Both the position numbers and the translations under genes were made by a program. A stretch of DNA of 64,000 bases from Rhodosorus marinus (taxonomy: Eukaryota > Rhodophyta > Stylonematophyceae > Stylonematales > Stylonemataceae). Below the pieces are notes generated by a model. The model worked only from the letters and a program-made list of their open reading frames with translations, made no database searches and had not been told where the DNA came from. Below, one piece after another: positions 10,078 through 20,510 of this stretch. How positions within the stretch are numbered: position 1 is the stretch's first letter; each line of letters starts with the position of its first letter. The stretch covers positions 62,001-126,000 of the forward strand of contig JAMWBK010000013.1 of NCBI GenBank assembly GCA_029953675.1, given 5' to 3'.

Positions 10078-12013
10078 TATTTTTAGTGGAGTATGGGCAA
10101 CAGAGATGAGTTATTTCTGGCCCAGGGGTCGTACTGAGGCCCGTCAGCACACCAGTCAAATGGTTACTATGTGGGAACTGAGAGATGGAAATTTGGCTGG
10201 GATCTTTCTTGCAGGCTTTAATCCAAGCAGGTGCGTGTATCAGGAGTGGGACAGGGGCAGTCTTCAGACCCTGCGCTCTATCCCTGAAATTACCGGGTGC
10301 ACGTTCGGAGCTCCATTACGAGGCGGTGGTTTGTTGATGGCCTTGTCGTCCAATGCAATTATGAAATGGGACTCGAACCTCGAGCTCGCCTGGGCGCAGA
10401 CGTATGTGGACGGAGAGCTAGTGGGTTTGAAGTCTATCATTGAACTCAACGACGGGTCGATCCTAGTCCTGGCAACGTCCCTTGTGTCAAAGTTGGATTC
10501 GGATGGAAACGTGCTTTGGAGAAAACCGTTCGCCCCAGAAAGGCCGGCTGCCGCTGGCACGCAAATGGCAGAAGTCGAAGAACTTAGCGTTGTCGTGGTA
10601 GCTCTCGACGGAAACAAAGTAGTGCGTGCCTACAAGTTTGATGCAGACGGGAACTTGCTGTGGGAGAAAAAACTATCAAACCGACGTACAAAATTTTCTC
10701 AGATAGTTCCTGTTCTCGCTTCGGATGGCAACTACATCGTTGCTCTTTCAACCGATAACCTTGAGAATAGAAAGGACAAGGAAGTAACAGCCTTCAAGTT
10801 GAGCCCTGATGGAAGCACCCTCTGGGCGAGGACGGTGAGAGTTCCGCAAACTCTTGGTTCTGGGGAACGACTAGGAGGATTGGTTGCAGAAGACGATGGA
10901 GGCGCCGTACTGGTAGCGACTTCTACTAGCGGCAGAGTCGGGGAAAAAACGTCCCCTTATCGTGAACAAGGAGGAAGAGAAATATGGCTTGTGAAGCTTA
11001 GCTGTAATGGGGAGGTTGTTTGGGATCTGTCAGCAGGAATGAGTCCTTATTGGGAAATCTCTTACGCGCGCAAAACTATGGGAGGGTATATCGTAGGCAC
11101 GCCGACCCCTGTTGAGATAGTGACCAATGAGCTACGTAAAGTAACGCGAAATTCAAGGCTGAAACCGGGTGATGTCATCTCGATATTTTCAAGAGAAGCG
11201 GGTAAGTACCTTGCGGTCGACACCGATTCAGACAGAGATCTCGTGAAAGCGAACCGGGACGAGGATGGAATAGCATCTCAGTGGATGATTTTGAAGGATC
11301 CCTCACAAGCCGAGAGTCGTCTGTATCTCCGCTCACTGATTAATGGAAAACGAGCTTTGCTCACTCGAACCTCCTCGGATGTGGAGATGAGGGCATCGGC
11401 CGATCACAATTCCGCCCCAATGATGCGGAACGAGTTCGAGGTGAAGTACCTTGGGAACAGCACGGTTGCTATTCAGTCCAGCATCCGATCTTTTGGGTAC
11501 TTGAGACCTGAGGGGGGATCCGAACTGGGCAAGATCATCGCAACGGAATCCAAGGCATCGGAACGCGAGATGGAGTTGACTCTTATACACCAACGGAACC
11601 CTCTCGTACGCAGCGATATTATTCTCCGGCTGAGCTCTAAGAACGTCCTGATTGAGGCCAATGAACAGGGTCTTTTGAAGGCGACGAACACCGTTCTAGA
11701 CGAATCGAATATGGACGCCTATACTTTCACGGTCGTGGGGCTTGGGAAGTATGGTCGAGTCGGTCTAATCTCGAAGGCGTCTGGAAGATATCTGTTTTAT
11801 GACCATAAACAGGGATGGAGGATGAATGCTGATGGAACCTCTGGAAATAACATCTATTGGAGACTTGCCGTCTATGCCGACGGATATACCGCCTTGTACC
11901 CTAACCGTCTTACTGCGTCCTGCGTTATGGTAACCCCGGAAGGAGAGGTCAGCGCCTCTCCCACGGCAGGAGATTTTGAATCATGTAAGATGATGGTCGC
12001 ACAGGTAGTCTAG
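10043..12013 (+). CDS. Secreted 656-residue protein with propeller-like repeats and beta-trefoil-like C-terminus
   Basis: Single exon. The first ATG (10043) gives a signal peptide: MRNLIYICALLAIFSGVWA, hydrophobic and followed by a likely cleavage site. Residues of about 30-370 hold recurring blocks of the form DGNVLWRK, DGNLLWEK, DGSTLWAR and NGEVVWDL. These resemble blades of PQQ/quinoprotein-type or related beta-propellers. Residues of about 375-650 hold GDVISIFSREAGKYLAVDTD and later SKASGRYLFYDHKQGW, resembling fascin- or ricin-like beta-trefoil repeats. No catalytic motif is evident. I infer an extracellular binding protein, perhaps for wall or matrix glycans. The gene stands alone in repeat DNA. 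Its promoter and first codons exist a second time, inverted, at 5666-6285. A decayed NLR-B tail lies 65 bases after the stop. Confidence 0.8.
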   Translation: MRNLIYICALLAIFSGVWATEMSYFWPRGRTEARQHTSQMVTMWELRDGNLAGIFLAGFNPSRCVYQEWDRGSLQTLRSIPEITGCTFGAPLRGGGLLMALSSNAIMKWDSNLELAWAQTYVDGELVGLKSIIELNDGSILVLATSLVSKLDSDGNVLWRKPFAPERPAAAGTQMAEVEELSVVVVALDGNKVVRAYKFDADGNLLWEKKLSNRRTKFSQIVPVLASDGNYIVALSTDNLENRKDKEVTAFKLSPDGSTLWARTVRVPQTLGSGERLGGLVAEDDGGAVLVATSTSGRVGEKTSPYREQGGREIWLVKLSCNGEVVWDLSAGMSPYWEISYARKTMGGYIVGTPTPVEIVTNELRKVTRNSRLKPGDVISIFSREAGKYLAVDTDSDRDLVKANRDEDGIASQWMILKDPSQAESRLYLRSLINGKRALLTRTSSDVEMRASADHNSAPMMRNEFEVKYLGNSTVAIQSSIRSFGYLRPEGGSELGKIIATESKASEREMELTLIHQRNPLVRSDIILRLSSKNVLIEANEQGLLKATNTVLDESNMDAYTFTVVGLGKYGRVGLISKASGRYLFYDHKQGWRMNADGTSGNNIYWRLAVYADGYTALYPNRLTASCVMVTPEGEVSASPTAGDFESCKMMVAQVV

Positions 12014-12074
12014 AGATCGAGTCCCGAGACGGAAAATAGGTCAGGAAAATATGGAGTCCATGTTGCATGCTCTC

Positions 12075-12140
12075 GTCCCTAGTACCTAGTTCACTTTCCG
12101 ACCTGGGTAGCGCTTAAGGATATTTTAGTAAACCACCATG
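12075..12140 (+). mobile_element. Very short NLR-B 3' end
   Basis: TAGTACCTAGTTCACTTTCC followed by GTAGCGCTTAAGG and TAGTAAACCACC match the NLR-B tail at 20840-20913. Only about 65 bases are present, just downstream of the gene ending at 12013. The tail could have been taken over as its 3' UTR. Confidence 0.6.
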
Positions 12141-12159
12141 TTGAAAACCAAGTTGCTAA

Positions 12160-12990
12160 CGTAACTCCAGACTAACCAAACCAAATCCAAGCCAAGCAGC
12201 CAAAAGCCTTCTGCTCTTGTATAGACGACCGAGGATCCGGTCAATCTTCCACCCCTGCTCTTGCGTCTCTATGACGGACTGCAAAGAGGGTTGTTTCAGT
12301 CGGTTGCATGCTGTGCTAGAAAAGAGTATCGATACAAGATCCGTTTCTGGAGTAAACTGGTTTTGGGGGTCGCAACGAGGCCGAGAGTGGAATCTATCGT
12401 CGACACATTGGGGCACACGATTAGACGAACCACTTGCTCCGGCATCGGCACCTGATAGGGACCTGATAAGGGCTCAGATGGCTCTACCCTTGCGCCTGGG
12501 GTTACTTTGGAGTGGGTGACTGGCGTCTTGTCTGCTCGACTGCGACGGTGGCTTCCTGGGCCACCGCTGTTCATACCCTTGTGGGATTTAGGTTCCGCAG
12601 TGCCTGCCTTTGGACTTCGTAACTGACGAACGATGACCCAGCAAACCTTCCGCAGCCGCTACTGTGCATCAACGACAGTGTGCAACAGGTGTTTCGTCGG
12701 TGAAATACCGTGCCAAAAGACAATCGATCTATCCTTCGGCTAGAGTTCTAAAATATAGAAATATATAGTATTATATAGAGAAGAACTGGAATTATTTGAA
12801 GTTTGATGAAGAATATTATAGACAATATGTTCATGTTTTGGGAAGAGGTTACTGTCAGGGCGGGCCAAGCTGATTTTTAGGCTTAATCAAATTAGAACCG
12901 GATATTGGAACCCATGTCCAATATCAACTTCTGGAAGGAGTTGCTATGGGGATGCAATGAGGCTGTAGCGGAATCTATGGTTAGGCTCCG
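12160..12990 (+). pseudogene. NLR-B retrotransposon fragment (post-RT region) with 190-base insertion
   Basis: Bases 12200-12740 align with 2040-2640 of the first remnant, including CGGCATCGGCACCTGA and CAGATGGCTCTACCCTTGCG. Alignment breaks at about 12740 into AT-rich sequence (TATAGTATTATATAGAG) and resumes at about 12928 with CTGGAAGGAG, matching 2627 onward. So 12740-12927 is an insertion of unknown kind within the copy. The fragment ends at about 12986 where it meets inverted leader sequence. Confidence 0.75.
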
Positions 12991-13300
12991 CGCCCAAGGG
13001 AGCGGGGCTCGGGGAGACCCCAACCATCACAAGAGAGTGTGGTGAGGAAACTTTCCACCACAGAACCCCGGCCAAAAACCAACCCGGCCCAACCCGAAAA
13101 GACAAGGACCGCACAACGAACCCGCACCAAGAAGAGAGAAAGCCCCAGGTGCAAACCACAATACGCGAAACAGCGGGGGGAAGGGCAACCAAAGAAAGCG
13201 CCTCCCACGGAAGAACACAATCGTGACCGAAAACGACTCAAAACTCGAACCTCGAGAGCTCAAAAGCCAAAACCCGTTGGTCGAAAATGTAGTCCTTAAC
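12990..13300 (-). mobile_element. Inverted retrotransposon leader fragment
   Basis: On the minus strand this contains CCACACTCTCTTGTGATGG and a pyrimidine-rich stretch. Comparable sequence stands at 4370-4620 (plus) and 32040-32230 (minus), the presumed 5' leader of an RLE element before ORF1. It meets the plus-oriented NLR-B fragment at 12986, as twin-priming inversions do. Confidence 0.5.
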
Positions 13301-13356
13301 TGTACTGCGACAAAAAGTCTCTCTTGGGTTGACGGAGTTCAGCTGATTTCAAACGC

Positions 13357-13820
13357 TCACAGGTCAGCTCCCAGGTGACACTGTCCATGTCCTTGGTGAT
13401 GATGACGCCTCCAAGCCCAGTCGTATATGGCGTGACCCTCAAACATCCCTTGCAGCAAACGTAGTCCTTTTGGCAGGTGATGTTGAGTGTCCATTGATTC
13501 TCTCCTGTTGCCCGTCGTGAGAGTATACAACTGTCGCTCTAGGTCAACTTGGTGCTGGAGAGATCTGTTGACGAACTCTTCTTCCAACTTTCTCCATATG
13601 TCCACCAGGGGTGCTAGACCGCTGATCACTCGCAGGGCTCGCGTGCCCAAAGTGAGTTTGATGCAGGCACCCGCCAGGATACACGTTTCGTCCGAAAATC
13701 CTCTCCGTCTCGATCGGTGTATACCCCCTTTGGTATACCGCTCAAGATCAATCGGGAGGTATACTGCTCGACCCGTCCCGAGTAATCTTCTGCCGTCTTT
13801 AGCAATGGCTTAAAGTTCAT
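13357..13820 (-). pseudogene. Ty1/copia-type gag remnant
   Basis: Two minus frames join across a frameshift near 13640. The upstream part reads KPLLKTAEDYSGRVEQYTSR with RLILSGIPKGVY. The downstream part reads GACIKLTLGTRALRVISG, then DIWRKLEEEFVNRSLQHQ and LERQLYTL. The pattern of a tryptophan-containing helix followed by WxxLxxxFxxxS and LxxQLYxL is that of the copia gag polyprotein (UBN2/retrotran_gag_2). Pol is missing. Pieces downstream (to about 13310) read HAIYDWAWRRHHHQ and lose frame. A primer-binding-like site lies just upstream at 13917-13932. Confidence 0.65.
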
Positions 13821-13916
13821 GAAATGTTGACGGCGTTGACTCTCCCTCCTTCCGTACTCGAATTGCAGGTGTCAATCACCTTCTCTCCTTCAATCAGTTT
13901 CAACCACCAGGCCTCG

Positions 13917-13932
13917 GCTGGGCTCATAACCG
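13917..13932 (-). promoter_or_regulatory. Possible primer-binding site matching initiator tRNA anticodon arm
   Basis: The minus strand reads GGTTATGAGCCCAGC, complementary to the anticodon arm of eukaryotic initiator tRNA-Met. Drosophila copia and yeast Ty5 prime from a half tRNA at this place. It sits between the gag remnant and a TGTTG boundary at about 13942, as expected for a 5' LTR followed by a primer site. Confidence 0.45.
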
Positions 13933-13941
13933 CGTGGCATA

Positions 13942-14460
13942 GGTGTTGTAGAGCGGACAAAGTACTTCGCGAACCATGTGACTCTTTATATCTTGTCTTG
14001 GAGTATCCCTGCTAACAAGCGTGGCTTATATGCGTCTCGCAGGGTTTCATCCAAACTCCTCTAATTCATCTCAGAGTCCATACGGTGGTTTACTACCACA
14101 TAGCCTAGTCATCGGACCGTGGTCGATGTGCAGCTTGACCAGACCATATCCTAACAAAACGCTATAAACTGATCAAAGCGCATTAAGAAAAGCTAGAGTC
14201 CATACGGTTGTGTCTAGATTTGACACGAATTTTTCTTATCTACGGGCTGCACGCTTTATAGATTCCATCAGCACGTTTCCGGGACATGTACTGGGATGTC
14301 ACCTCTGTGAGCAACTATAACAAGACTTGGTTACGTGCAAGTCTTGGGTACATAGTCCACATAGCCTAGTAGTCGGACCGTGGTCGATGTGCAGCTTGAC
14401 CAGACCATTTCCTAACACGGAACTGAGCAAAACGCTTTAAAAAAAGCTCAGAAACCACTG
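13942..14460 (-). repeat. Presumed copia LTR region with 95-base direct repeats
   Basis: Starts TGTTGTAGAGCGGACAAAG on the plus strand. Two direct copies, at about 14097-14192 and 14357-14450, share GGACCGTGGTCGATGTGCAG and end in AAAAGCT. The outer LTR end was not found. No coding frame is credible here. Confidence 0.45.
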
Positions 14461-14504
14461 TATATAGGGGGTTGAGAGCTGGGGTGTGAGGACAACGACC
14501 TGTG

Positions 14505-14885
14505 CAAACTATATGAAGTTCGCCCGCTTTTGAGAAGGCCAGGGCGGCTGACGCAAACCGTATAAGCGCAGAGAGGTCCGTACTTCGAAATCGGTGAGTG
14601 CGAATGGCCGAAAAGCGGGAACGGTCATAAGCCACTGAGAGTTAATACACCCCCCAAAGACTAGACAGGCGGGTGCGATCTTTGGAAGATGAGACCAGGC
14701 GCGACAAGTCGGCCGTAGGCAGCACGGAGAAAGTCCCAAGAAAGGTTGTTTTGCAACGCACCCGTGCGTGCGGAGACGCGACTCCCAGAGCCCGGTCCAT
14801 CATCAGGAGGATCGCGAGGGACCCCTGTTTCCTCAGCAACCAAAGTATCAAAAACGCGGCAGGTACAGGAATGGCAGTTGGTCGG
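14505..14885 (-). pseudogene. NLR-A fragment (linker before the zinc knuckle)
   Basis: On the minus strand the frames give VAEETGVPRDPPDDGPGSGS, ALQNNLSWDFLRAAYGRL, SQWLMTVPAF and TDFEVRTSLRLYGLRQPPWP. They match the linker of the NLR-A copy at 23465-24283 and the inverted piece at 32240-32345. Frameshifts separate the pieces, and the endonuclease part is absent. The fragment ends at about 14510 in unrelated sequence. Confidence 0.75.
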
Positions 14886-15320
14886 GTCGCAGGGTTACGT
14901 TTGTTAAGAATGCGATGCTAATAAAGCCGGTTAAGGAGGTTAAGGAGACAGCGAGGTCAGAAAATCACGAAAAAAGACGCTCGCGCTAGGCGGAGAGGGC
15001 ATCGGCGACAGGACGGACACAGGCGAGCGCGGACAGCGGAAGAGGAATCAGAAATCAGGCGCCTGTGAGGCCAGAAGGCGTTTGGCAGGCGACTGCAGTA
15101 GGTAGGATTAGGAATGGCCAAGGTTGAACGCTCCGGAAGATTGATGGCAGGTACGCCGTCAGCATTGGCAGGCAGTTCTCTTGCCAAGCAACAGCAAGAA
15201 GACTGGTCAGTTTCTAGATTGTCGCTTGCGACGACGCTTCGTCGCAGTTGATGAGGGTGGCTCTTGTTCTGAATGAGTCCACCCGCACTTCCAAGATCGC
15301 GTTGGGGAGGCTTTTGGTCC
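14886..15320 (-). pseudogene. Probable ORF1/leader fragment of an NLR element
   Basis: The minus-strand piece around 15200-15290 (WTHSEQEPPSSTATKRRRK) resembles, at DNA level, 31900-31995, where GACGACGC and GGTCAGTTT-like blocks recur in the same order. I infer a shared ORF1 or leader region. No host gene is seen. An NLR-B-like tail word (GCTAATAAAGCC) occurs at 14918. Confidence 0.4.
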
Positions 15321-15713
15321 ATTACGCGAAAGACGTTCAGATATGTAAGACTTCACTCTACAAAAGCCAACTCTAGATTGCAACAGTTTTACAGAGCTAA
15401 CGATTGTACATCCATGGAGTCGATCACCCAAACATGTAGGCATTGTCCGGGATTACGTTAGTCAGGGGTTAATTGTGTGACTAAGCACACGGATATCGTG
15501 ATTGAGTCCATGGTTGTGCTGCCATCTGTTGTTGTGAAATTTCTGCCCGCAATGACCGTCAATATCCTCTCTTTATTGAAAATCGGATCAAACAACACAG
15601 TGCTAGTCGATGTGTGTTTATGCGCTTGGGGAAATGTGTGCACTTCAAATTCGGCGTCTGGTGAACCACTATCGACGAATTCTAAGAGAAGTACTGAACG
15701 GCATCGTTAACCG

Positions 15714-16703
15714 CTAATCCTTGCACCCCTTGTACAGCGCGGCGTCAAGAGAAGCGACGCAGAGAGGAGGGGTCCTCGGTTTGCGCTTGTCGCCCACCTT
15801 GCAGTATTTGCATTTCCCGTCTTTGCTGGCGTGCTCACATTTCTTGCTGCAAGGGTGTGGTTCTGCAAAGTGCACTGAGCACTTCTTAGTAACTCTGGTG
15901 CAGAAGCCGTTGCCCTTTCTGCAATACGTCTTGGTCTCTGTAACATCTCCAGATCGGACCGTGTTGCTGGACTCCTCGACACCTGGCTTGCACTTCTCGC
16001 AGTCGGTGTTGATGATCTTCTCGAACTCATTACAGACCGGACCACCTCCGCTGAGATCACAGCCCTCTTCAATCTTGATCTTGACGTTGCGGAAGCTTCT
16101 GTCTGAGACAATGCACTTGTCCGACTCAGCGTTCCTGCACTGATATGGGTATCCCTTAGGGACGGTTGGATCCGAAGCAATGATCTGTTTCCAGTTCTTC
16201 GTCGAATCTCCGCACGTCAGTGTGAGACTATCAAGTCTCTCCGCCTGAGAGCAAAACTCACTTTCAACAGCTTTCTGCATAAGATCCGACTTCAGCGTAT
16301 CCATAACACACTCAGGAATGTCTCCACGCCATACTTCTGGGCAGTTGCAGACTATGCATTCCATTCCATGCCTCAAGCCCCGGTCCAAGTTGCAAGTAAT
16401 GTCAACATAGAAAGTCTTCTTCTTGATGGTGCCCGTATGGCATTGGTTTTTACATCCAACACAGTTGTTGCAAGTCACCAGGTTACACTGAGCGTCACAG
16501 CACTGCGTGCAGTTCTCCTCGGGGTCACACTCCTTTATGAAAGGTCCTTTAACACATCCAGGTACTGACTTTTTGCAGTAGGCGCTTTTTTGACTCATGA
16601 CGCAAGTTCCGTCGTCTTCGGTCGCGTTCACTTCATTCTGGCCGTGAGCCGTAAGAGCGGCAGCTAGTAGCACAAACACGATTACGCCGTGTCCAGCTTT
16701 CAT
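15714..16703 (-). CDS. Secreted cysteine-rich protein, 329 residues, 34 cysteines
   Basis: Single exon starting at a clear ATG (16703). The N-terminus MKAGHGVIVFVLLAAALTAHG is a signal peptide, probably cut before QNEVNATEDD. The mature part has 34 cysteines, an even number, in clusters such as CTQCCDAQCN, CNNCVGCKNQC, CIVCNC, CEKCKPG, CSKKCEH and CKYCK. An oxidised, disulfide-stabilised extracellular protein follows from this. The spacing does not let me name a known family: CxxC pairs resemble furin-like or growth-factor-receptor repeats and plant or metazoan knottin-like modules, but none fits throughout. One NAT glycosylation sequon is near the start. There are no membrane segments. The gene stands alone, with a TATA box at 16826-16832. 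Confidence 0.8.
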   Translation of the reverse strand: MKAGHGVIVFVLLAAALTAHGQNEVNATEDDGTCVMSQKSAYCKKSVPGCVKGPFIKECDPEENCTQCCDAQCNLVTCNNCVGCKNQCHTGTIKKKTFYVDITCNLDRGLRHGMECIVCNCPEVWRGDIPECVMDTLKSDLMQKAVESEFCSQAERLDSLTLTCGDSTKNWKQIIASDPTVPKGYPYQCRNAESDKCIVSDRSFRNVKIKIEEGCDLSGGGPVCNEFEKIINTDCEKCKPGVEESSNTVRSGDVTETKTYCRKGNGFCTRVTKKCSVHFAEPHPCSKKCEHASKDGKCKYCKVGDKRKPRTPPLCVASLDAALYKGCKD

Positions 16704-16825
16704 CTTTGAAGTTCTTCGATGTGACGTTTTCTCCTCTTCTTCTGGCTCTGTCCTTTCAGTGTCTTCTCTTTGGTTTGATGATCTCTACATTATCACTAGA
16801 CTCTGAGACAGCCGGCGTTCATCCC

Positions 16826-16832
16826 ATTTATA
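16826..16832 (-). promoter_or_regulatory. Probable TATA box of the cysteine-rich protein gene
   Basis: The minus strand reads GGTATAAATGGG about 125 bases before the ATG at 16703, a spacing like that of the other two secreted-protein genes. Confidence 0.55.
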
Positions 16833-16839
16833 CCATACT

Positions 16840-18410
16840 CTACGGCGAATCTGTTCAGATCACGAGCTTCTTCTAGCGATCCTGTAGGGAGGATCACGCT
16901 CCCTCAGTTTGCTTGAGAACCTCCTCTGGAAAAATTTCCAAATTAGTCGTCACGAAGAGCGGACAAAGTAGATATCGAGCTTCGTGGTTGCTGCGCGGGA
17001 AATTTTTGGGAATCTAGCGGCAAGTGAATAAAATCTCCGAGCGTTATTCGCGTCGGTTTTACACCCAGTGCTCTACTTTGGGTTAGACGCAATATGCAGG
17101 AGAGCCATACCAGTACGGCTCTAGATGTTTTTAGAAAGCTTCCCCAGCAGTCGGCAAGGGGCCTGATGATCTCAGGCACGACGAACCCTCAAAACAAGGA
17201 TTTCCTAAATGGCTTTCCATCTGCAACTGGGTCTCCAAAGCGATACATTAACTGCCGATGTGCTTCCATTGACACCAGAAAAACAGACTATCCGACCCGC
17301 ACAGGCTTGTTCAGGACCCTACAAGCGAGCAAAGTGACAAAAAAGAAGATACCGTCGTTCCCAAGAGGCCCCCGCCGACAAAAACCTCCTACCAATTTCG
17401 AGGTCTCTATTAGCGTATCTGTCCACGACTCCCAGCACGAGGTCTGTCCTAAAAAAGAGCCAAACAATCCGTCAAACACGTTCCCCAAAAACCTGCCAAA
17501 CTTCAGATAGAATTGCTCCAAATAAAAAGCTCCATTCCAACGCTACCAGAATTCTACTTAAAACTGACCATAAACTCTTTCCCGTCGTTGAGTCCGCGCC
17601 CTCGCTTGATAGTTCTATTATTAGATCCCGCTCTCTGCAAGCCAAAAAAAAAAAGCAATCGACCAAAACATGCAAATATGTATTGTAATATGTAATATTC
17701 TTATCAAGCACATCCCAGATAATGGTCGAGTACTCTAGAATTAGCAAATATTTGAAAAATATCAACTATAATCAACTCAGTTCGAATTTTCTGGAGAATT
17801 AATTCATCAAAATAAGATTATCTTGTCAGCAAGAAAAAAAAAAAAAAGACAATAGTGTTCGATAGATGTTTATCAGTAATAATTAGATGACCAAACTTCC
17901 GTGTCGTCTCGTCCCATACAAGTTTTACAAGACTCAAAATTGATTGGCTTTCCCAACCGATTTGGTGTACGATATTCTCAATCAACGACGAATATTGATT
18001 GAAATTTAATCCTCGTTGACTCAATAGCAAACAGAATCGGTTTAAAAACTTCCGATTTTGTATGCGATAGTCTGTCGAACTCATAAGTAACCCTAATTCA
18101 ATATATGTGAGTGACAATATGTAGGGCGAGAAATTTGCATGATTCAATGTCTAAACTGGAGATGATTGATTGTTAACCTAACGTTGATTGAATATCGGAT
18201 GTTTAATCGGATGATTTATCGGACAGGTTTTCTTCAAGAGTTTCAAGAATACAGATACGGATACATCTTAATTTGCTAATTTGTTTCAATAGTCTCTCCG
18301 AGCAAGAGCTTTTCAGACGGGTCCGATAATCTTTATTGGAGGGTCCATAACAACCCTAAACTTAACCCCAAGCCCCCCTCCCGGCGACGCTAACCCGAAC
18401 GAAGTGAGTT
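16840..18410. other. Intergenic region, becoming AT-rich
   Basis: No supported gene. Open frames at 17094-17510 lack recognisable domains or neighbours and have skewed composition. From 17640 to 18330 the sequence is AT-rich with an A run at 17832. The word GAGCGGACAAAGTA at 16955 also occurs in the presumed copia LTR at 13949, so a small LTR fragment may lie there. Confidence 0.4.
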
Positions 18411-18414
18411 GGTC

Positions 18415-18795
18415 TTGCGGTACCTAATGCTCGGCCAGTCGTTGTTTGCCGGCTGCGGGAGAGCGCCATGCATTTCCCGATGGCGGTGTGCAAAGAGGTG
18501 AAATACGCGCGGGACTTAGTCTCCCCGAGGCATTCGTGCTTCGGCTCTAGCTCATGACCTGGTACCTCTGGTCATTGAGTGCCTTGGGTTATTGATTTCG
18601 TTGGTTCCATAGCCTTCGGGAGGTTGTTCTGCGAACGCCCTCACAGTTCTCCTGGTTATTTACGCCTCCAAGTTTCCTGCCCCGCGCGTGAACGTTACTT
18701 TGATGTTGGAGGCGCGCGATCTGCGCCTCGCGAAGTCTTTTTTATTCGCAGCGGAGTTCTTTCTTTCAGTCTCCGACTAAACAAAATCATTCAAT
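18415..18795 (+). mobile_element. 5'-truncated NLR-A copy, divergent
   Basis: The plus strand shows, with frameshifts, the endonuclease C-terminal region (GGCTGCGGGAGAGCGCCATG, TTCGTGCTTCGGCTCTAGCT) and the 3' UTR, ending CAGTCTCCGACTAAACAAAA then TCATTC. It is followed after about 40 bases by a second copy in the same orientation. Confidence 0.8.
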
Positions 18796-18835
18796 CCCAT
18801 CCAGTACATGTCCCGGAATGAATGAACACTGATAG

Positions 18836-19152
18836 AGTGACCAATGCGGGGGGTTTACTCTTCCCAAGGCATTCAGGCTTCGGCTCTAGCTCATCGCCTG
18901 CTAACCTCCGGTCATCGAATGCTTTGGGCGGGGGGGTCTATGGATTCCGTTGGTACTCGTTGGCTTCGGGAAGTTCGTTACGCGAACGGCCTGACCGTCT
19001 ATCCTCGCTGTTTAACCGTTTAAGTTTCTTGCTCTGGCGTATGAAAGTTGTTTTGATGTTGGAGGCTCCTGGTCTTCGCCGCGATAGTAGCTTCTTTTTT
19101 TTTCGCAGGGTTTTTTCTTTCAGTCTACGGTTAACTGGTTGTTCATTCAATA
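18836..19152 (+). mobile_element. Second 5'-truncated NLR-A copy in tandem
   Basis: Contains CATTCAGGCTTCGGCTCTAG, GAACGGCCTGACCGTC and the tail CAGTCTACGGTTAACTGG with TTCATTC. It is shorter and more diverged than the preceding copy. A/T-rich sequence follows. Confidence 0.8.
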
Positions 19153-20245
19153 TTATCATCTATTTTTATCCAATTATAAATTTGGGCATGCTGGATTTTT
19201 TTGGAACATCTCATCTATTAAAAAATATGCATGAAACCACAATTATGGATGATTTAGAAGTCTGTAGGCGGGGCACTTTTAGTTTGTATTTTGTTAAAAC
19301 TACAAGAGAATTTTTTGTTTCTCTAAAACTAGTTACATTTTTGTTCACAAAATTGGACTCCCCCCAATTTTCCCCCAGATTCGGTACCCCCCTTTTATTG
19401 ATCTCTTAACATGCTGACTACCTACAATTCATCAAGTACTCGATCGGGTAGTCCACAGTCGTACGGCGAGGACGAACGATCTAGTTCAATCACGATACAA
19501 TCGTCTACGCTACTTCGTGCCGGTTATCTACTAGCTACCTTCGATACTGCTCTACGACCGCAGTACCCGTCAGGGATGATCCCGAAGGGCCTTCCAGGCC
19601 AACATATTTCGCAGTGCTTTCTGATTTTCTTCTTTTTTCTCCCCGAGAATTATTGGTCGGCGAGATACCATTTAGTTTTATTCCATGAAATTGGTTCGCT
19701 GACAACTAACTGATTCCGAAAAGTTTGTAGTTTGCTGGGTGAGCAATGGCGGGTACCCACGAAGGTTTCAGAGGATTTCTCGAGTTATTTATAACATGCA
19801 AATGCGGACTTAGTCAAAAGTACCTGCTGCAGTTTGCGTTTGCCGCGCTAGTTCGTGGGGGTGGTTTGTGCGGTGTTGAACAATTTGTTTTGTTCAACGC
19901 TCTGGCAAACTTGTCAACCCGGTCGGGAGCGGCTTGCCATTAGGTCTGAGAATCTAACTCATAGCTCAATTTAGCAGTTCTCGGGCCTGCGTGTCTTCCT
20001 CTGAGCGGATCTATCCACTAAATCCGGTCTTTTTAACTCCTGGATCCGAGGATTTGCGACACGGTTTCGTCTGCAGTCCATTGCCCATGAAGCGCGTTGG
20101 AACGTGATGTGCTCACCTTTCCTTGGTCACATTTTTGACGACTGTATACTGTGGCCTTCCAAGGAGAAGGAATCAGTCGCCTCACCCTCCAACCCCCCGC
20201 TTACGATTTGTACCTCCAACTAGCGGCTGCTAGCAGCGGTTCAAC
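19153..20245. other. Intergenic region without recognised gene
   Basis: AT-rich to 19420, then mixed sequence. The open frames at 18822-19409 and 19411-19713 begin in, or follow, mobile-element tails and show no domain. I see no promoter or RNA gene. Confidence 0.4.
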
Positions 20246-20247
20246 GT

Positions 20248-20510
20248 CGTTTGTCGCCAACGATGACTAGCCGAATCCACAAGCTCGTAGAGTGGCAGAG
20301 GCTCGAAGAGGCCGCTACGGGAACACAAGAGGAGCCTGAAGGTCCTCGAGATATAGTTGGCTCCTTACAAGAAACGTTCTCACGCGAGAGTCACCGACAC
20401 GTCTTTGAGGAATTAGCGGGGGATTCGACGCTAGCTATGAACGTGGTCAGAAGCCGGTTCTGGGAGCGAGGTCTGGTTGTGAGACCTCCCCACAACTGTC
20501 CCTAGGAACT
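20248..20510 (+). pseudogene. Fragment of an NLR-R-like ORF2 (region before the zinc knuckle)
   Basis: The plus frame from 20251 contains IVGSLQETFSRESHRHVFEE. This aligns with HGSIQQTLSREAHHRAFQRL of the intact ORF2 at about residues 756-775. The similarity covers only about 60 residues, so this is a decayed fragment of a related element. Confidence 0.6.

Noticed and set aside
17094-17510. 138-codon plus-strand open frame
   Set aside because: No domain, no promoter, lies in repeat-type DNA. Length is possible by chance.
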